Positions 44,974 to 53,773 of a stretch of DNA of 64,000 bases are shown piece by piece. The DNA is from Pseudomonas baetica (GTDB taxonomy: Bacteria; Pseudomonadota; Gammaproteobacteria; Pseudomonadales; Pseudomonadaceae). Location: assembly GCF_019733355.1 (NCBI RefSeq), contig NZ_JAIHLQ010000005.1, positions 186,001 through 250,000 on the forward strand, written 5' to 3'. Made by a program: the position numbers and the translations under genes. A model generated the notes under the pieces. It was not told the DNA's origin. It did no database searches and saw nothing but the letters and a program-made list of their open reading frames with translations. Each line of letters begins with the position of its first letter. Positions within the stretch are counted from its first letter, which is position 1.

Positions 44974-45492
44974 ATGCCCCGCGCCATGCTCGCGCTGCTG
45001 TTACTGGTCGCCCTGCCCGTGTGGGCGGCGGCGCCGAAAGACCTGACCTGGTCGCAGATGATCCCGCCGGACGCCGCGCCGGAAGTGCCCAACATGACGC
45101 CGCTGCATGACCTGTCGAAGATGAGCGATGCGTTGTCCGCCGAGTCGGCGCCAGCGGCCAAGCAGGATTTGCCCGACGCCCCGGTGGTGCAGTCACTCAA
45201 TGGGCAGAACATTCGACTGCCGGGGTATATCGTGCCGCTGGAAGTGAATGAAGAAGGACGCACCACGGACTTTTTGCTAGTCCCGTACTTCGGTGCCTGC
45301 ATCCATGTTCCGCCACCGCCGTCGAACCAGATCGTGCATGTGAAAAGTGAGTTGGGCGTGAAGCTTGATGAGCTGTATCAGCCGTATTGGGTCGAGGGGC
45401 CGTTGCAGGTCAAAGCCTCAAGCAGCGAGCTGGCGGATGCGGGGTACCAGATGGAGGCGGACAAGATTTATGTGTATGAACTGCCGGAGTGA
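44974..45492 (+). CDS. DUF3299 secreted protein of the zinc-responsive operon
   Basis: A 172-residue protein with signal peptide MPRAMLALLLLVALPVWA-A. The ATG at 44974 is preferred because GAGG lies 9 bases upstream; an ATG at 44959 overlapping the permease stop is an alternative. The DUF3299 core shows NIRLPGYIVPLE, FLLVPYFGACIHVPPPPSNQIVHV (Cys and His as possible metal ligands) and YWVEGPL. The family accompanies this ABC pair in Pseudomonas and Vibrio and may be a periplasmic metal chaperone. Confidence 0.85.
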   Translation: MPRAMLALLLLVALPVWAAAPKDLTWSQMIPPDAAPEVPNMTPLHDLSKMSDALSAESAPAAKQDLPDAPVVQSLNGQNIRLPGYIVPLEVNEEGRTTDFLLVPYFGACIHVPPPPSNQIVHVKSELGVKLDELYQPYWVEGPLQVKASSSELADAGYQMEADKIYVYELPE

Positions 45493-45521
45493 GTCCCGGT
45501 AGTTGCCTGTTGTTTGAGTGG

Positions 45522-45554
45522 ACGCTTTCGCGAGCAAGCCCGCTCACACAGGGG
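45522..45554. repeat. Solitary degraded REP element before oprG
   Basis: CGCTTTCGCGAGCAAGCCCGCTCACACAGGGG matches one arm of the REP pairs with TCACACA in place of TCCCACA. No facing partner was found within 150 bases. Confidence 0.75.
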
Positions 45555-45603
45555 ATTTGTGTTGATGCAAGGTTCCACAGAAATCAGCCCCTTCACTGTT
45601 TCA

Positions 45604-45617
45604 TTGAGCTGAGTCAA
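45604..45617. promoter_or_regulatory. Possible Anr/Dnr-type box before oprG
   Basis: TTGAGCTGAGTCAA matches the FNR/Anr consensus TTGAT-N4-ATCAA at eight of ten positions. It lies 66 bases before the oprG start. P. aeruginosa oprG is known to respond to oxygen limitation through Anr. The match is imperfect, so this is tentative. Confidence 0.4.
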
Positions 45618-45683
45618 AAGACCGTATCAGTTGGCTTCGTACCATAGGACATCAAACATTTTTAACGTCCTTTCGGAGCCCCC

Positions 45684-46382
45684 ATGAACAAGTCCTTGCT
45701 CAGCGCTTCGCTGTTTGCCCTCGCGCTCGCAGCCCCGCTCGCCCACGCCCACGATGCCGGTGACATCCTGATCCGTGCCGGTGCAATCACCGTCAACCCG
45801 AAGGCCGACAGCTCCAGCGTCAAGGTCGATCAGGGTCCGTTGAGCGGCACCAATCTGGGCGGCAAGGCGACCATGAGCAGCGACACTCAACTGGGCCTGA
45901 ACTTCGCTTACATGCTCACCAACCACGTCGGCATTGAGTTGCTCGCGGCCACGCCGTTCGAACATGACGTGAAGCTCAAAGGCACCGGCCTGGCAGCAGC
46001 CAATGGCAAGCTCGGCACACTGAAACACCTGCCACCGACCCTCAGCGTCGTCTACTACCCGCTGGATTCGAAGTCGCCGTTCCAACCGTATGTCGGCGGC
46101 GGCATCAACTACACCTGGATCTACGACGAGCACGTCGGCAGCGAAGCCAGCGCCAACGGCTTCAGCAACTTCAAGGCAAAAAACTCCTGGGGCCTGGCCT
46201 GGCAGGTCGGCGCGGACTACATGCTGACCGACAAAATCATGCTCAACGCCCAAGTGCGCTACATCGACATCGATACCCGCGCGACGGTGGAAAACAACGC
46301 AGTGGCGCCGGGTACCCGGGCACGGGTGAACGTGGATGTGGATCCGTTCATCTACATGGTGGGTTTGGGCTATAAGTTCTAA
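45684..46382 (+). CDS. oprG: OmpW-family outer-membrane protein OprG
   Basis: A 232-residue porin with signal peptide MNKSLLSASLFALALAAPLAHA-H and an eight-stranded OmpW barrel. Visible marks are GDILIRAGAITVNP, LGLNFAYMLTNHVGIELLAATPF, LPPTLSVVYYP, YVGGGINYTWIY and the terminal MVGLGYKF. OmpW/OprG proteins pass small hydrophobic molecules across the outer membrane. A CGGAG ribosome binding site lies just upstream. Its location after the zinc operon matches P. aeruginosa PA4067. Confidence 0.94.
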   Translation: MNKSLLSASLFALALAAPLAHAHDAGDILIRAGAITVNPKADSSSVKVDQGPLSGTNLGGKATMSSDTQLGLNFAYMLTNHVGIELLAATPFEHDVKLKGTGLAAANGKLGTLKHLPPTLSVVYYPLDSKSPFQPYVGGGINYTWIYDEHVGSEASANGFSNFKAKNSWGLAWQVGADYMLTDKIMLNAQVRYIDIDTRATVENNAVAPGTRARVNVDVDPFIYMVGLGYKF

Positions 46383-46514
46383 GTCGATTTACCCAACGTT
46401 CACGTGGTGGTGAATGAGGCTTGGTGGTGAGCAGACTTCAAACTGACGGCAACTGCTGTGCGGTTGACCGGGGAAAAATCCCCTTGCCACAGGGATAGCG
46501 ACAAATTCCGGCCG

Positions 46515-46548
46515 TGAAAAAGGCGCCTGTTGAAGGGCGCCTTTTTCA
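46515..46548. terminator. Bidirectional terminator between oprG and the epimerase gene
   Basis: The stem TGAAAAAGGCGCC / GGCGCCTTTTTCA with an 8-base loop has A and T runs on both sides. It suits termination of both oprG (plus) and the convergent epimerase (minus). Confidence 0.85.
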
Positions 46549-46562
46549 TGTCTGCGGTAATG

Positions 46563-47492
46563 CTATTTTCCGAGCAACCGCGCCAAGCCAACGCTCATCG
46601 GCGTCTGCCGGGGCAACTTGAAACGCTGCAGCAACCGGGTGTTGTTCGCCCGCGAATGGCGGATATCGCCGGAGCGGGCCGGGCCGAAGCTGACCGCTGG
46701 CAACTCACCGACAACCGTTTTCAGTTCCGCAAGCATCTGCTTAAGGCTCATCGCCTGATTCCAGCCGACATTCACCGCACCGACTTCCACTTCAGGCCTC
46801 TCGATCGCCTGCACCAACAGGTCAACCAGATCCTCGACATACAGAAAGTCCCGCGTCTGCTCGCCATCGCCGAACACGGTGATCGGCAAGCCTTTCTGCG
46901 CACGTTCGCTGAAGATGCTGATGACCCCGGAATACGGTGAGGACGGATCCTGGCGTGGGCCGAAGATGTTGAAGAAACGGAAAACCACCGGTTCCAAAGC
47001 GTGCTGACGGCGATAGAAATCAAAATAATGCTCGCCGGCCAGTTTGTCCGACGCGTAGGGCGTCAGCGGGGCTTTGGGCGTGTCTTCATCAATTGATTCG
47101 CCCTCGCCATTGTTGCCGTACACCGCCGCGCTGGAGGCGTACAACACACGCTTGACCCCGGCCAGGCGCATGGCTTCGCAAACGTTCAGGGTGCCGATGA
47201 AATTGCTCTGGTGAGTCTTCACCGGGTCATCCACCGACGCTTGCACCGAGGCCACGGCCGCCAGGTGCGCTACGGCGCTGCAACCCTGCATCGCTTGGGC
47301 GACCAGCACTGCGTCAGCCACATCACCGACAATCAACTCGACCTTGGGATTGTCCAGCGGCAGATTGCTGCGTTTGCCGGTCGACAGATCATCGAGAATC
47401 CGCACCGAATGACCGTGGGCTAGTAGTGCGTCGGTCAGGTGCGAGCCAATGAAACCAGCGCCGCCGGTGATTAAAACAGTCCCTTCAGCCAT
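46563..47492 (-). CDS. NAD-dependent epimerase/dehydratase (UDP-glucose 4-epimerase-like)
   Basis: A 309-residue extended short-chain dehydrogenase from the ATG at 47492 (MAEGTVLITGGAGFIGSHL). The NAD site is GGAGFIG, the catalytic set is SSAAVYG with Tyr-x3-Lys in YASDK, and RFFNIFGPRQDPSSPYSG is the substrate loop. This suggests a sugar-nucleotide epimerase acting on UDP-hexoses, probably for surface polysaccharide. It overlaps the upstream gene's stop by 8 bases. The exact substrate is undetermined. It corresponds in position to PA4068. Confidence 0.88.
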   Translation of the reverse strand: MAEGTVLITGGAGFIGSHLTDALLAHGHSVRILDDLSTGKRSNLPLDNPKVELIVGDVADAVLVAQAMQGCSAVAHLAAVASVQASVDDPVKTHQSNFIGTLNVCEAMRLAGVKRVLYASSAAVYGNNGEGESIDEDTPKAPLTPYASDKLAGEHYFDFYRRQHALEPVVFRFFNIFGPRQDPSSPYSGVISIFSERAQKGLPITVFGDGEQTRDFLYVEDLVDLLVQAIERPEVEVGAVNVGWNQAMSLKQMLAELKTVVGELPAVSFGPARSGDIRHSRANNTRLLQRFKLPRQTPMSVGLARLLGK

Positions 47493-48369
47493 GTCGGTAA
47501 AACCTATCCAGTAAGCCCGGGAGCGCGGCACGCCAGGCGCGCGGCTTGATCCCGAATGTGTGCAGAATTTTCTTGCAGGCCAGGACCGCGTGTTGCGGCT
47601 CCTCGGCGGCGTCCGGCCGCGCGGCGTGAGCCTGAGCGGTCGGTGCTTCGATGGCCAGCGCGTGCAGGCTGCGGGCCTCGGTCAGAATCGCCTGGCCCAG
47701 CGCCAGCGGTGTGGTCGCTTCGTGGCCGGCGTAGTGATAAGTGCCCCACAGCGGCGCGGCGCAATCGAGTTGCTTGAGCACCGAAATGATCACTCGCGCG
47801 GCGTCGTCGACTGGCGTCGGATTGCCACGACGATCATCAGCCAGGAGCAATTCTTCGGGTTGCTCGGCACGGGCGAGGAAACGCCCGAGGCTGCCTTGCG
47901 GACTGTCATCGAGCAGCCAGCCGAAACGCAACAACACATGCTGCGGACACGCTGCGCGCACACTTTGCTCGATGCGCCACAAGGCCTGACCACGCAAGCC
48001 CAACGGCACCGGTTCGTCTTTTTCGCTGTAAGCGGTGGCGCGTGAGCCGTCGAACACTCGATAACTGGACGGTTGCACGAGGACGATGTTGTGGTGCCGG
48101 CACAATTCGGCCAGACGCTCGATAGCGCGCTCCTGCCCGGCCATACGGCTTTCGCTGACGGTCTCGGCCTGGAACCAGTCGAAATAGTAGGCGAGGTTGA
48201 TCAACGCATCGGGACGGGTGTCGTCGAGCAGTTGCGTCAGGCTCGCGGCATCCCAGCCGTCTTCGGGCGGGCGGGGGGCGAGGAAACCGATGTCTTCTTC
48301 CGCACCGAGGCGAATCAGCGCCTGCCCAAGGGCATTTCCGCCGCCCAGTAACATAAGGCGCATTCGCAT
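47485..48369 (-). CDS. RmlD-like sugar nucleotide reductase/NAD(P)-binding protein
   Basis: A 294-residue protein from the ATG at 48369 (MRMRLMLLGGGNALGQAL); the frame extends 36 codons upstream without family resemblance. It follows the RmlD layout: N-terminal nucleotide-binding GGGNALGQ, DALINLAYYFDWFQAE, VQPSSYRVFDG, and RFGWLLDDSPQGSLGRFL. The classical Tyr-x3-Lys is not obvious, so it may be a divergent or non-catalytic member. It is coupled to the downstream epimerase and probably works in the same polysaccharide path. Confidence 0.72.
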   Translation of the reverse strand: MRMRLMLLGGGNALGQALIRLGAEEDIGFLAPRPPEDGWDAASLTQLLDDTRPDALINLAYYFDWFQAETVSESRMAGQERAIERLAELCRHHNIVLVQPSSYRVFDGSRATAYSEKDEPVPLGLRGQALWRIEQSVRAACPQHVLLRFGWLLDDSPQGSLGRFLARAEQPEELLLADDRRGNPTPVDDAARVIISVLKQLDCAAPLWGTYHYAGHEATTPLALGQAILTEARSLHALAIEAPTAQAHAARPDAAEEPQHAVLACKKILHTFGIKPRAWRAALPGLLDRFYRHG

Positions 48370-48775
48370 AGAGTCAGCAGGCCCAGTCTGATTGGAACGA
48401 TGGCTTTGGCGACGATGCTTGTGGCCCCGTCGTCGATAATTGCCGGAATCGTTGCATTTTGCGGGTTTAGTGCGCAACCGTCACCCGTAAAGTGTCGATG
48501 GCCGGAATTTGTGTACGAGCAACTGCCCCATCGCTGTCCGCCACCGGTGCTGCGGCGCACGCACATTTCGTGAGAGCAGGCTTGCTCGCGAAGGCGTCGT
48601 GTCAGTCACCCTCGTTGCTGAATGCTCCACCGCTTTCGCGAGCAAGCCCGCTCCCACACGGGGTGTGCGGTGTTTCTCGAAAATGCACCGTCCGTAAAGC
48701 CATCGAAACTTTCCCGAACCGCGCGCAGTCATCAACAGACTGAGGCTGTACGGGGACTTTCGACGGGAGGGCGGC
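48370..48775. other. Divergent intergenic region with a REP pair
   Basis: These 406 bases lie between the RmlD-like gene (minus) and the DUF72 remnant (plus). They hold a REP pair at 48571-48658. Several short frames cross it but none has a family match or ribosome binding site. The remaining sequence should contain two divergent promoters, which were not identified. Confidence 0.5.
48571..48658. repeat. REP-type inverted pair
   Basis: TGAGAGCAGGCTTGCTCGCGAAGGCG (left) and CGCTTTCGCGAGCAAGCCCGCTCCCACA (right) with about 35 bases between. The left arm is degraded at three positions. Confidence 0.85.
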
Positions 48776-48877
48776 ATGGCAACGATTCATATCGGCATTT
48801 TCGGCTGGCGCTACGCCCCGTGGCGCGGGGATTTCGCCCCTCAGGGGCTGGCATTCGCCTCGCGGAGGCTGCCATGA
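48776..48877 (+). pseudogene. Remnant of a DUF72-family gene
   Basis: A 33-codon frame starting ATGGCAACGATTCATATCGG encodes [20 protein letters not shown] followed by a short tail with LAFASRRLP. This closely matches the first 40 residues of DUF72 proteins ([15 protein letters not shown] ... ELAFASR), with an internal deletion and with all of the remaining 200 or so residues missing. The frame has GGGAGG about 9 bases upstream and its TGA overlaps the ATG of ybhP, so it now acts as a leader coupled to that gene. Confidence 0.75.
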
Positions 48878-49671
48878 GCATTCCAGAACCGGTCGGTTTC
48901 ACCGATGAAGGATCGGTCGTCGCGCCATCGGTGCGCAACTTCACCGTGCTGACGGTTAACACGCACAAGGGTTTCACCGCACTCAATCGACGGTTCATCC
49001 TGCCGGAGTTGCGCGAAGCGGTGCGCAGCGTGGCCGCAGACGTGGTGTTCCTGCAGGAAGTCCACGGCACCCACGAACATCATCCCAAGCGCTATAACAA
49101 CTGGCCGACGATGCCGCAGTACGAATTCCTCGCCGACAGCCTCTGGCCGCAGTTCGCTTATGGGCGCAATGCGGTGTATCCGGAGGGCGATCACGGCAAC
49201 GCTGTGCTGTCGAAATTCCAGATCATCCGCCATGACAACCTCGACGTCTCGATCAGCGGCCACGAAAACCGTGGCTTGTTGCATTGCGTGCTGCGCCTGC
49301 CCGGCGACGGCACCGAGGTACATGCGATCTGCGTGCATTTGGGCCTGCGCGAAAGCCATCGCAACGCCCAGCTTGGCTTGTTGATGCAGCGCCTTGCCGA
49401 ACTGCCAGACGATGCACCAGTAATCGTCGCCGGTGATTTCAATGACTGGCGCCAGCGTGCCGACGCATTGCTCAAGCCCTGCGGCTTGCGGGAAGTGTTC
49501 GCCGAACATCACGGCAAACCGGCGCGCAGCTTTCCCGCGCGTCTGCCGACCCTGCGACTGGACCGCATCTACGTGCGCAACCTCAAGGCCCATCAGCCAA
49601 AAGTCCTGGCGAACCGGCCCTGGTCCCACCTTTCCGACCACGCACCGTTATCGGTGGAGATCGAACTATGA
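48874..49671 (+). CDS. ybhP: YbhP-like endonuclease/exonuclease/phosphatase-family protein
   Basis: A 265-residue protein of the DNase I-like fold. Landmarks are [16 protein letters not shown] (Asn), [10 protein letters not shown] (metal-binding Glu), [25 protein letters not shown] (Asp/Asn pair) and [10 protein letters not shown] (catalytic His). Family members cut phosphodiester bonds in nucleic acids, phospholipids or inositol phosphates. Being first in a ybhP-clsB-ybhN operon, as in E. coli, suggests a lipid head-group substrate. The ATG overlaps the DUF72 remnant's stop and its own stop overlaps clsB. Confidence 0.9.
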   Translation: MSIPEPVGFTDEGSVVAPSVRNFTVLTVNTHKGFTALNRRFILPELREAVRSVAADVVFLQEVHGTHEHHPKRYNNWPTMPQYEFLADSLWPQFAYGRNAVYPEGDHGNAVLSKFQIIRHDNLDVSISGHENRGLLHCVLRLPGDGTEVHAICVHLGLRESHRNAQLGLLMQRLAELPDDAPVIVAGDFNDWRQRADALLKPCGLREVFAEHHGKPARSFPARLPTLRLDRIYVRNLKAHQPKVLANRPWSHLSDHAPLSVEIEL

Positions 49672-50942
49672 ACAGCGCCCCCCTGGAGAAATCCGCCGTG
49701 GAATCGGTGAACATCACCCCGCCGATACGCGAGCCCGGGCACGTCGATGTCGAATACGGCTGGCAGAGCAACAACCGCATCGAACTGCTGGAAAACGGCG
49801 AGGCGTATTTCCCGCGCGTGTTCGAAGCGATGCGGGCAGCCAAGAGTGAGATCCTGCTGGAGACCTTCATCGTTTTCGAGGACAAGGTCGGCGAGGAGTT
49901 GCAGGAAATCCTGATCGACGCCGCCCGCCGTGGCGTGCGCACTACCGTCAGTCTCGACGGTTTCGGTTGTGGCGAGTTGACCACCGGCTACCTCACCGCA
50001 CTGAGTGAGGCCGGCGTCTATCTGCAGATGTTCGATCCGGCCCCCAAACATCTGGGCATTCGCACCAACTGGTTTCGGCGCCTGCATCGCAAGATTGTGG
50101 TGGTCGACGGCACGGTTGCATTCATTGGCGGGATCAACTTTTCCGGCGATCACCTGGCCGACTTCGGCCCCGAGGCCAAGCAGGATTATTCGGTGCAAAT
50201 TCAGGGTCCGGCCGTGGCGGACATTCACCATTTCGCGCTGTTGCAAAGCGGGCGCCCCGGACGTGCCAGATTCTGGTGGCAACGCCGCCGGCAGCGCCGG
50301 ACAGAAATGGCCTTCACCGATCACGATGGTCAGGTGCGCCTGGTGTTTCGCGACAACAACCAGCACCACACCGACATCGAAGACGTGTATTTACAGGCCG
50401 TGCGCAGTGCTCAGCGGCGAGTGGTGATCGCCAACGCTTACTTCTTTCCCGGCTACCGCTTGCTGAAGGAAATTCGCAATGCGGCGCGGCGCGGCGTCGA
50501 TGTTCGGCTGATTCTGCAAGGTGAACCGGATGTGCTGGTGGCCAAAATCGCGGCGCGCATGACCTATGACTATCTGCTCAAGGCCGGAGTGAAAATCCAC
50601 GAGTATTGTCAGCGCCCGCTGCACGGCAAAGTCGCGCTGGTGGATGAGGACTGGAGCACTGTCGGCTCAAGCAATCTTGACCCGCTCAGTCTGTCGTTGA
50701 ACCTGGAAGCCAACGTAGTGATCCGGGATCGCGCCTTTAACCGTGACCTGTTCGAGCGCCTCGAAAACCTGAGCCTCAACCATTGTCAGACGGTAGATCC
50801 GGCCATGGTTCCACGCGGACGGATCTGGCACATGACGGTTGGCTTTCTGGTGTTCCACTTTCTGCGGCATTTCCCGGCGATGGCCGGTTGGTTGCCGGCG
50901 CATAAACCCAGGCTCAAGCCGTTTCGAGGTGACCGCTCATGA
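49668..50942 (+). CDS. clsB: Cardiolipin synthase B
   Basis: A 424-residue phospholipase D-family enzyme that makes cardiolipin from phosphatidylglycerol at the inner membrane. The two HKD motifs are [19 protein letters not shown] near residue 140 and [20 protein letters not shown] near 318. The start [19 protein letters not shown] and the IGGIN/GSSN asparagines are typical. Length fits E. coli ClsB (413). It overlaps both ybhP and ybhN by 4 bases (ATGA). Confidence 0.95.
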   Translation: MNSAPLEKSAVESVNITPPIREPGHVDVEYGWQSNNRIELLENGEAYFPRVFEAMRAAKSEILLETFIVFEDKVGEELQEILIDAARRGVRTTVSLDGFGCGELTTGYLTALSEAGVYLQMFDPAPKHLGIRTNWFRRLHRKIVVVDGTVAFIGGINFSGDHLADFGPEAKQDYSVQIQGPAVADIHHFALLQSGRPGRARFWWQRRRQRRTEMAFTDHDGQVRLVFRDNNQHHTDIEDVYLQAVRSAQRRVVIANAYFFPGYRLLKEIRNAARRGVDVRLILQGEPDVLVAKIAARMTYDYLLKAGVKIHEYCQRPLHGKVALVDEDWSTVGSSNLDPLSLSLNLEANVVIRDRAFNRDLFERLENLSLNHCQTVDPAMVPRGRIWHMTVGFLVFHFLRHFPAMAGWLPAHKPRLKPFRGDRS

Positions 50943-51925
50943 GTCATACCCAAGCGCAATCGACCGGCCATGCAGCGCCAGCCGCGCACTCACGCTGGAG
51001 CAAGTGGAAACGTCCGTTGACCGTGCTGTTTTTCCTCGCGCTGATCGTATTGCTGACGATTTTCGCCCGCCGTATCGAGTGGGCCGACGTGTTGGAAACT
51101 CTCGCCGATTTCAAGCTGCGCACGCTGATCATTGCCGCCAGCGTGACGCTGCTGAGCTTTCTGACGTACGCCAGTTTCGACCTGATCGGCCGCACCTACA
51201 TTCGCCAGGACCTGACCTGGAAACAGATCCTGCCGGTGGGGATCATCAGCTATGCGTTCAACCTGAATCTGAGTGCCTGGGTTGGCGGCATAGCCATGCG
51301 CTATCGGCTGTACTCGCGTCTGGGCGTGAGCAACAGCAACATTGCCAAAATCCTTGGGCTGAGCCTGGCGACCAACTGGTTCGGCTACATGACCATCGCG
51401 GGCGTGGTGTTCAGCAGTGGACTGGTGAGCATGCCGCCGGGCTGGAAAGTCAGCACCACAGCGCTGCAGGGTATCGGTGTGGTGTTGCTGTTGATCAGTG
51501 CCGGGTATCTGGCCGCGTGCCAGTTCTCCAAGCGCCGCGAGTGGTCGATTCGCGGCGTAGAAATCAACCTGCCGTCGCTGCGCATGGCAATGCTCCAACT
51601 GCTGCTGGGCGCGCTGAACTGGTCGCTGATGGCGGCGGTGATCTTCACCTTGCTGCCGAGCAAACTCGATTATCCGCTGGTGCTTGGCGTGCTGTTGATC
51701 AGTGCGATTGCCGGGGTCATTACCCACATTCCGGCGGGGTTGGGCGTACTGGAAGCAGTGTTCGTTGCACTGCTGCAACACGAAGCGTCGCGGGGCAGTC
51801 TGGTGGCGGGGCTACTGGCGTATCGGGCGATTTATTTTCTGTTGCCGTTGTTGATTACACTCGTGATGTATCTGGTGGTGGAGGCCAAGGCCAAAGCGCT
51901 GCAGATCGAAAAGACGCCTTCCTGA
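50939..51925 (+). CDS. ybhN: YbhN-like lysylphosphatidylglycerol synthase transmembrane-family protein
   Basis: A 328-residue inner-membrane protein (UPF0104/LPG_synthase_TM) with about eight helices, for example VLFFLALIVLLTIFARRI near 25-42 and LDYPLVLGVLLISAIAGVITHI near 242-263. HIPAGLGVLEAVFVALL near 262 is the family signature. It lacks the cytosolic MprF aminoacyl-transferase domain, so it is the flippase-like part only. Co-transcription with cardiolipin synthase suggests a role in phospholipid movement or organisation. Confidence 0.9.
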   Translation: MSHTQAQSTGHAAPAAHSRWSKWKRPLTVLFFLALIVLLTIFARRIEWADVLETLADFKLRTLIIAASVTLLSFLTYASFDLIGRTYIRQDLTWKQILPVGIISYAFNLNLSAWVGGIAMRYRLYSRLGVSNSNIAKILGLSLATNWFGYMTIAGVVFSSGLVSMPPGWKVSTTALQGIGVVLLLISAGYLAACQFSKRREWSIRGVEINLPSLRMAMLQLLLGALNWSLMAAVIFTLLPSKLDYPLVLGVLLISAIAGVITHIPAGLGVLEAVFVALLQHEASRGSLVAGLLAYRAIYFLLPLLITLVMYLVVEAKAKALQIEKTPS

Positions 51926-51968
51926 TGTTGTTTTGAGGCTGCCGGCTTCGTCATGAGCAGCCCCCCAA

Positions 51969-52970
51969 TCAGGTACTCGGTGTTTTCACTGGCGCAGTGA
52001 CACCAAACCGCGCTCGATAATCACTGGGCGCCAGCCCGGTAACCTTCTTGAAGGTCGCCCGAAACGCTCCCGGGTCTTGATACCCCACCTTCCACGCAAT
52101 GTGATCAATCGTACCGTTGGTGAATTCAAGCATCTCGCGTGCCTTGCCGACGCGTAAATGCTGACAGTATTCGGTCGGTTTCAACCCGGTCGCGGCGCGG
52201 AAGCGGCGCAGGAATGTGCGCTCCTCCAACCCCGCGCGTTCGGCCATTGCAGTCAGCGAAACATCCGTCGCGCCAGTGCTTTGCAGCCAATGCTGAACCT
52301 TGAGAATGGCGGCGTCGCCATGACTGAGCAGTGGTGCAAAATTGCTGCCGCACTCTCTGGCGCTATTGCGGTGTTCGATGACCAGAAAGCGCGCGGTGCC
52401 GGTGGCGATGCTCGGCCCGAGCAAACGATCGACCAGTCGCAAACCCAACTCCGACCAAGCCATCAGTCCGGCCGTGGTGATCAGGTCGCCGTCATCGACA
52501 ATCGGCGCGTCGGCCTTGAGCTTGATCTTCGGATAACGTGAAGCGAAGTCCTTGGCCGACGTCCAGTGCGTGGTGGCGCTGCGGCCGTCGAGCAGACCGC
52601 TTTCTGCCAGCAACCACGAGCCGACACAGACACCGCCCAATGTCGCGCCGCCTGCATGTTGCTCGCGCAACCATTGCGCCAGTCTGGCCGGAATTTGCGC
52701 CGAGGAAAAACCGGCGATGGACGGCGGAATCAGCACCGCCTGCAAGCCACTGTCGACACCCGGGCAACTCTCGAAAACCCGCTTCGGCGTCTGATCGCCC
52801 TCAACCTGCCAATGACTGACCCGCAGTAACGGCAGTTGCGCAGCCTCATGCTCGGCGGCTATCCCGTTCGCCACCGCGAACAGATCAGTCAAACCGTGCA
52901 CGGCCGCCATTTGCGCGCCGGGATAAATCAGCACGCCCAACTCGGCCACGGCAGCCCTTTGTGCGCCCAT
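51969..52970 (-). CDS. GlxA-family transcriptional regulator (DJ-1/PfpI plus AraC domains)
   Basis: A 333-residue regulator. Residues about 8-190 form a DJ-1/PfpI-like domain (ELGVLIYPGAQMAAVHGLTDLF; GGATLGGVCVGSWLLAESGLLDGR with Cys in the elbow). Residues about 225-325 are an AraC/XylS DNA-binding domain with two helix-turn-helices (GLEERTFLRRFRAATGLKPTEY; IAWKVGYQDPGAFRATFKKVTG). The ATG at 52970 gives MGAQRAAVAELG. It is divergent from the hydrolase gene at 53072, a common regulator-target arrangement. The inducer is unknown. Confidence 0.9.
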   Translation of the reverse strand: MGAQRAAVAELGVLIYPGAQMAAVHGLTDLFAVANGIAAEHEAAQLPLLRVSHWQVEGDQTPKRVFESCPGVDSGLQAVLIPPSIAGFSSAQIPARLAQWLREQHAGGATLGGVCVGSWLLAESGLLDGRSATTHWTSAKDFASRYPKIKLKADAPIVDDGDLITTAGLMAWSELGLRLVDRLLGPSIATGTARFLVIEHRNSARECGSNFAPLLSHGDAAILKVQHWLQSTGATDVSLTAMAERAGLEERTFLRRFRAATGLKPTEYCQHLRVGKAREMLEFTNGTIDHIAWKVGYQDPGAFRATFKKVTGLAPSDYRARFGVTAPVKTPST

Positions 52971-53071
52971 TGTCAGTTTTCCCCTGTCTATTGTCGGTGC
53001 GGCCAATCCTCGATTCGCTCGGCAGCGCCAATACTGAAGACACTTCCAGCCAATCCATCGAGGACACACCC

Positions 53072-53620
53072 ATGGCCAAGCAAGCGCTCATCGTAGTCGA
53101 TATCCAGAACGACTACTTCCCCCAAGGCAAATGGCCGCTGACAGGTGCCGACGCCGCTGCCGACAACGCCGCGCGACTGATCGCAGCCTTCCGTGAAGCG
53201 GGCGATTCAGTGGTACATATCCGCCACGAATTCACCTCGCCGGACGCTCCGTTTTTCACCCCCGGTTCCGACGGCGCGAAGCTGCATCCGAAAGTACTCA
53301 ATCGCGCCGATGAACCCGTAGTGCTCAAGCATTTCGTCAACTCGTTCCGTGAAACCGAGCTGCAATCAATCCTGGAAGAAAAAGGCATCAAGGAACTGGT
53401 GGTGGTCGGCAGCATGAGCCACATGTGCATCGACGGCATCACCCGTGCGGCGGCGGATCTGGGCTATGACGTCACAGTGATTCACGACGCCTGCGCCAGC
53501 CGCGATCTGGAGTTCAACGGCACGACCGTACCGGCAGCCCACGTCCATGCGGCCTTCATGTCATCCCTGGGCTTCGCTTACGCCAGCGTGGTGTCTACCG
53601 ACGAGTTCCTCCAGCGCTGA
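53072..53620 (+). CDS. Isochorismatase-family cysteine hydrolase (nicotinamidase-like)
   Basis: A 182-residue hydrolase starting MAKQALIVVDIQNDYF. The catalytic triad can be read as Asp10 (VVDIQND), Lys90 region (VVLKHFVNSF) and Cys of GSMSHMCIDG. Members hydrolyse nicotinamide, isochorismate or other amides; a specific substrate cannot be given. The start has GAGG about 9 bases upstream. It is divergently transcribed from the GlxA-type regulator across about 100 bases, so it is a likely target of that regulator. Confidence 0.9.
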   Translation: MAKQALIVVDIQNDYFPQGKWPLTGADAAADNAARLIAAFREAGDSVVHIRHEFTSPDAPFFTPGSDGAKLHPKVLNRADEPVVLKHFVNSFRETELQSILEEKGIKELVVVGSMSHMCIDGITRAAADLGYDVTVIHDACASRDLEFNGTTVPAAHVHAAFMSSLGFAYASVVSTDEFLQR

Positions 53621-53650
53621 CCCACACGGCAACACTTTGCAAAAAACCTG

Positions 53651-53675
53651 CGCCCGCCCCGTTGCGGGCGTTTTT
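53651..53675 (+). terminator. Rho-independent terminator after the hydrolase gene
   Basis: The stem CGCCCGC / GCGGGCG with a 6-base loop is followed by TTTTT. It lies 30 bases after the stop codon. Confidence 0.88.
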
Positions 53676-53690
53676 GCGAGCGCCAGAAAA

Positions 53691-53752
53691 ATCTCACGCG
53701 TGAGCCATTGATGGCACTTTGAATTGGTTGTAGTGTGGCCCACGCGTGAGAT
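53691..53752. promoter_or_regulatory. Paired CACGCGTG palindromes upstream of the yjf operon
   Basis: ATCTCACGCGTGAG (53691-53704, with the perfect palindrome CTCACGCGTGAG) and CCCACGCGTGAGAT (53739-53752) share an 8-bp CACGCGTG core; centres are 46 bases apart. The outer ATCTCACGCGTG and CACGCGTGAGAT are also inverted copies of each other. The right copy lies 21 bases before the yjfI start, so a bound protein could control the operon promoter. The protein is unknown. Confidence 0.6.
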
Positions 53753-53773
53753 GTTCATAACGGAATCAATGCC

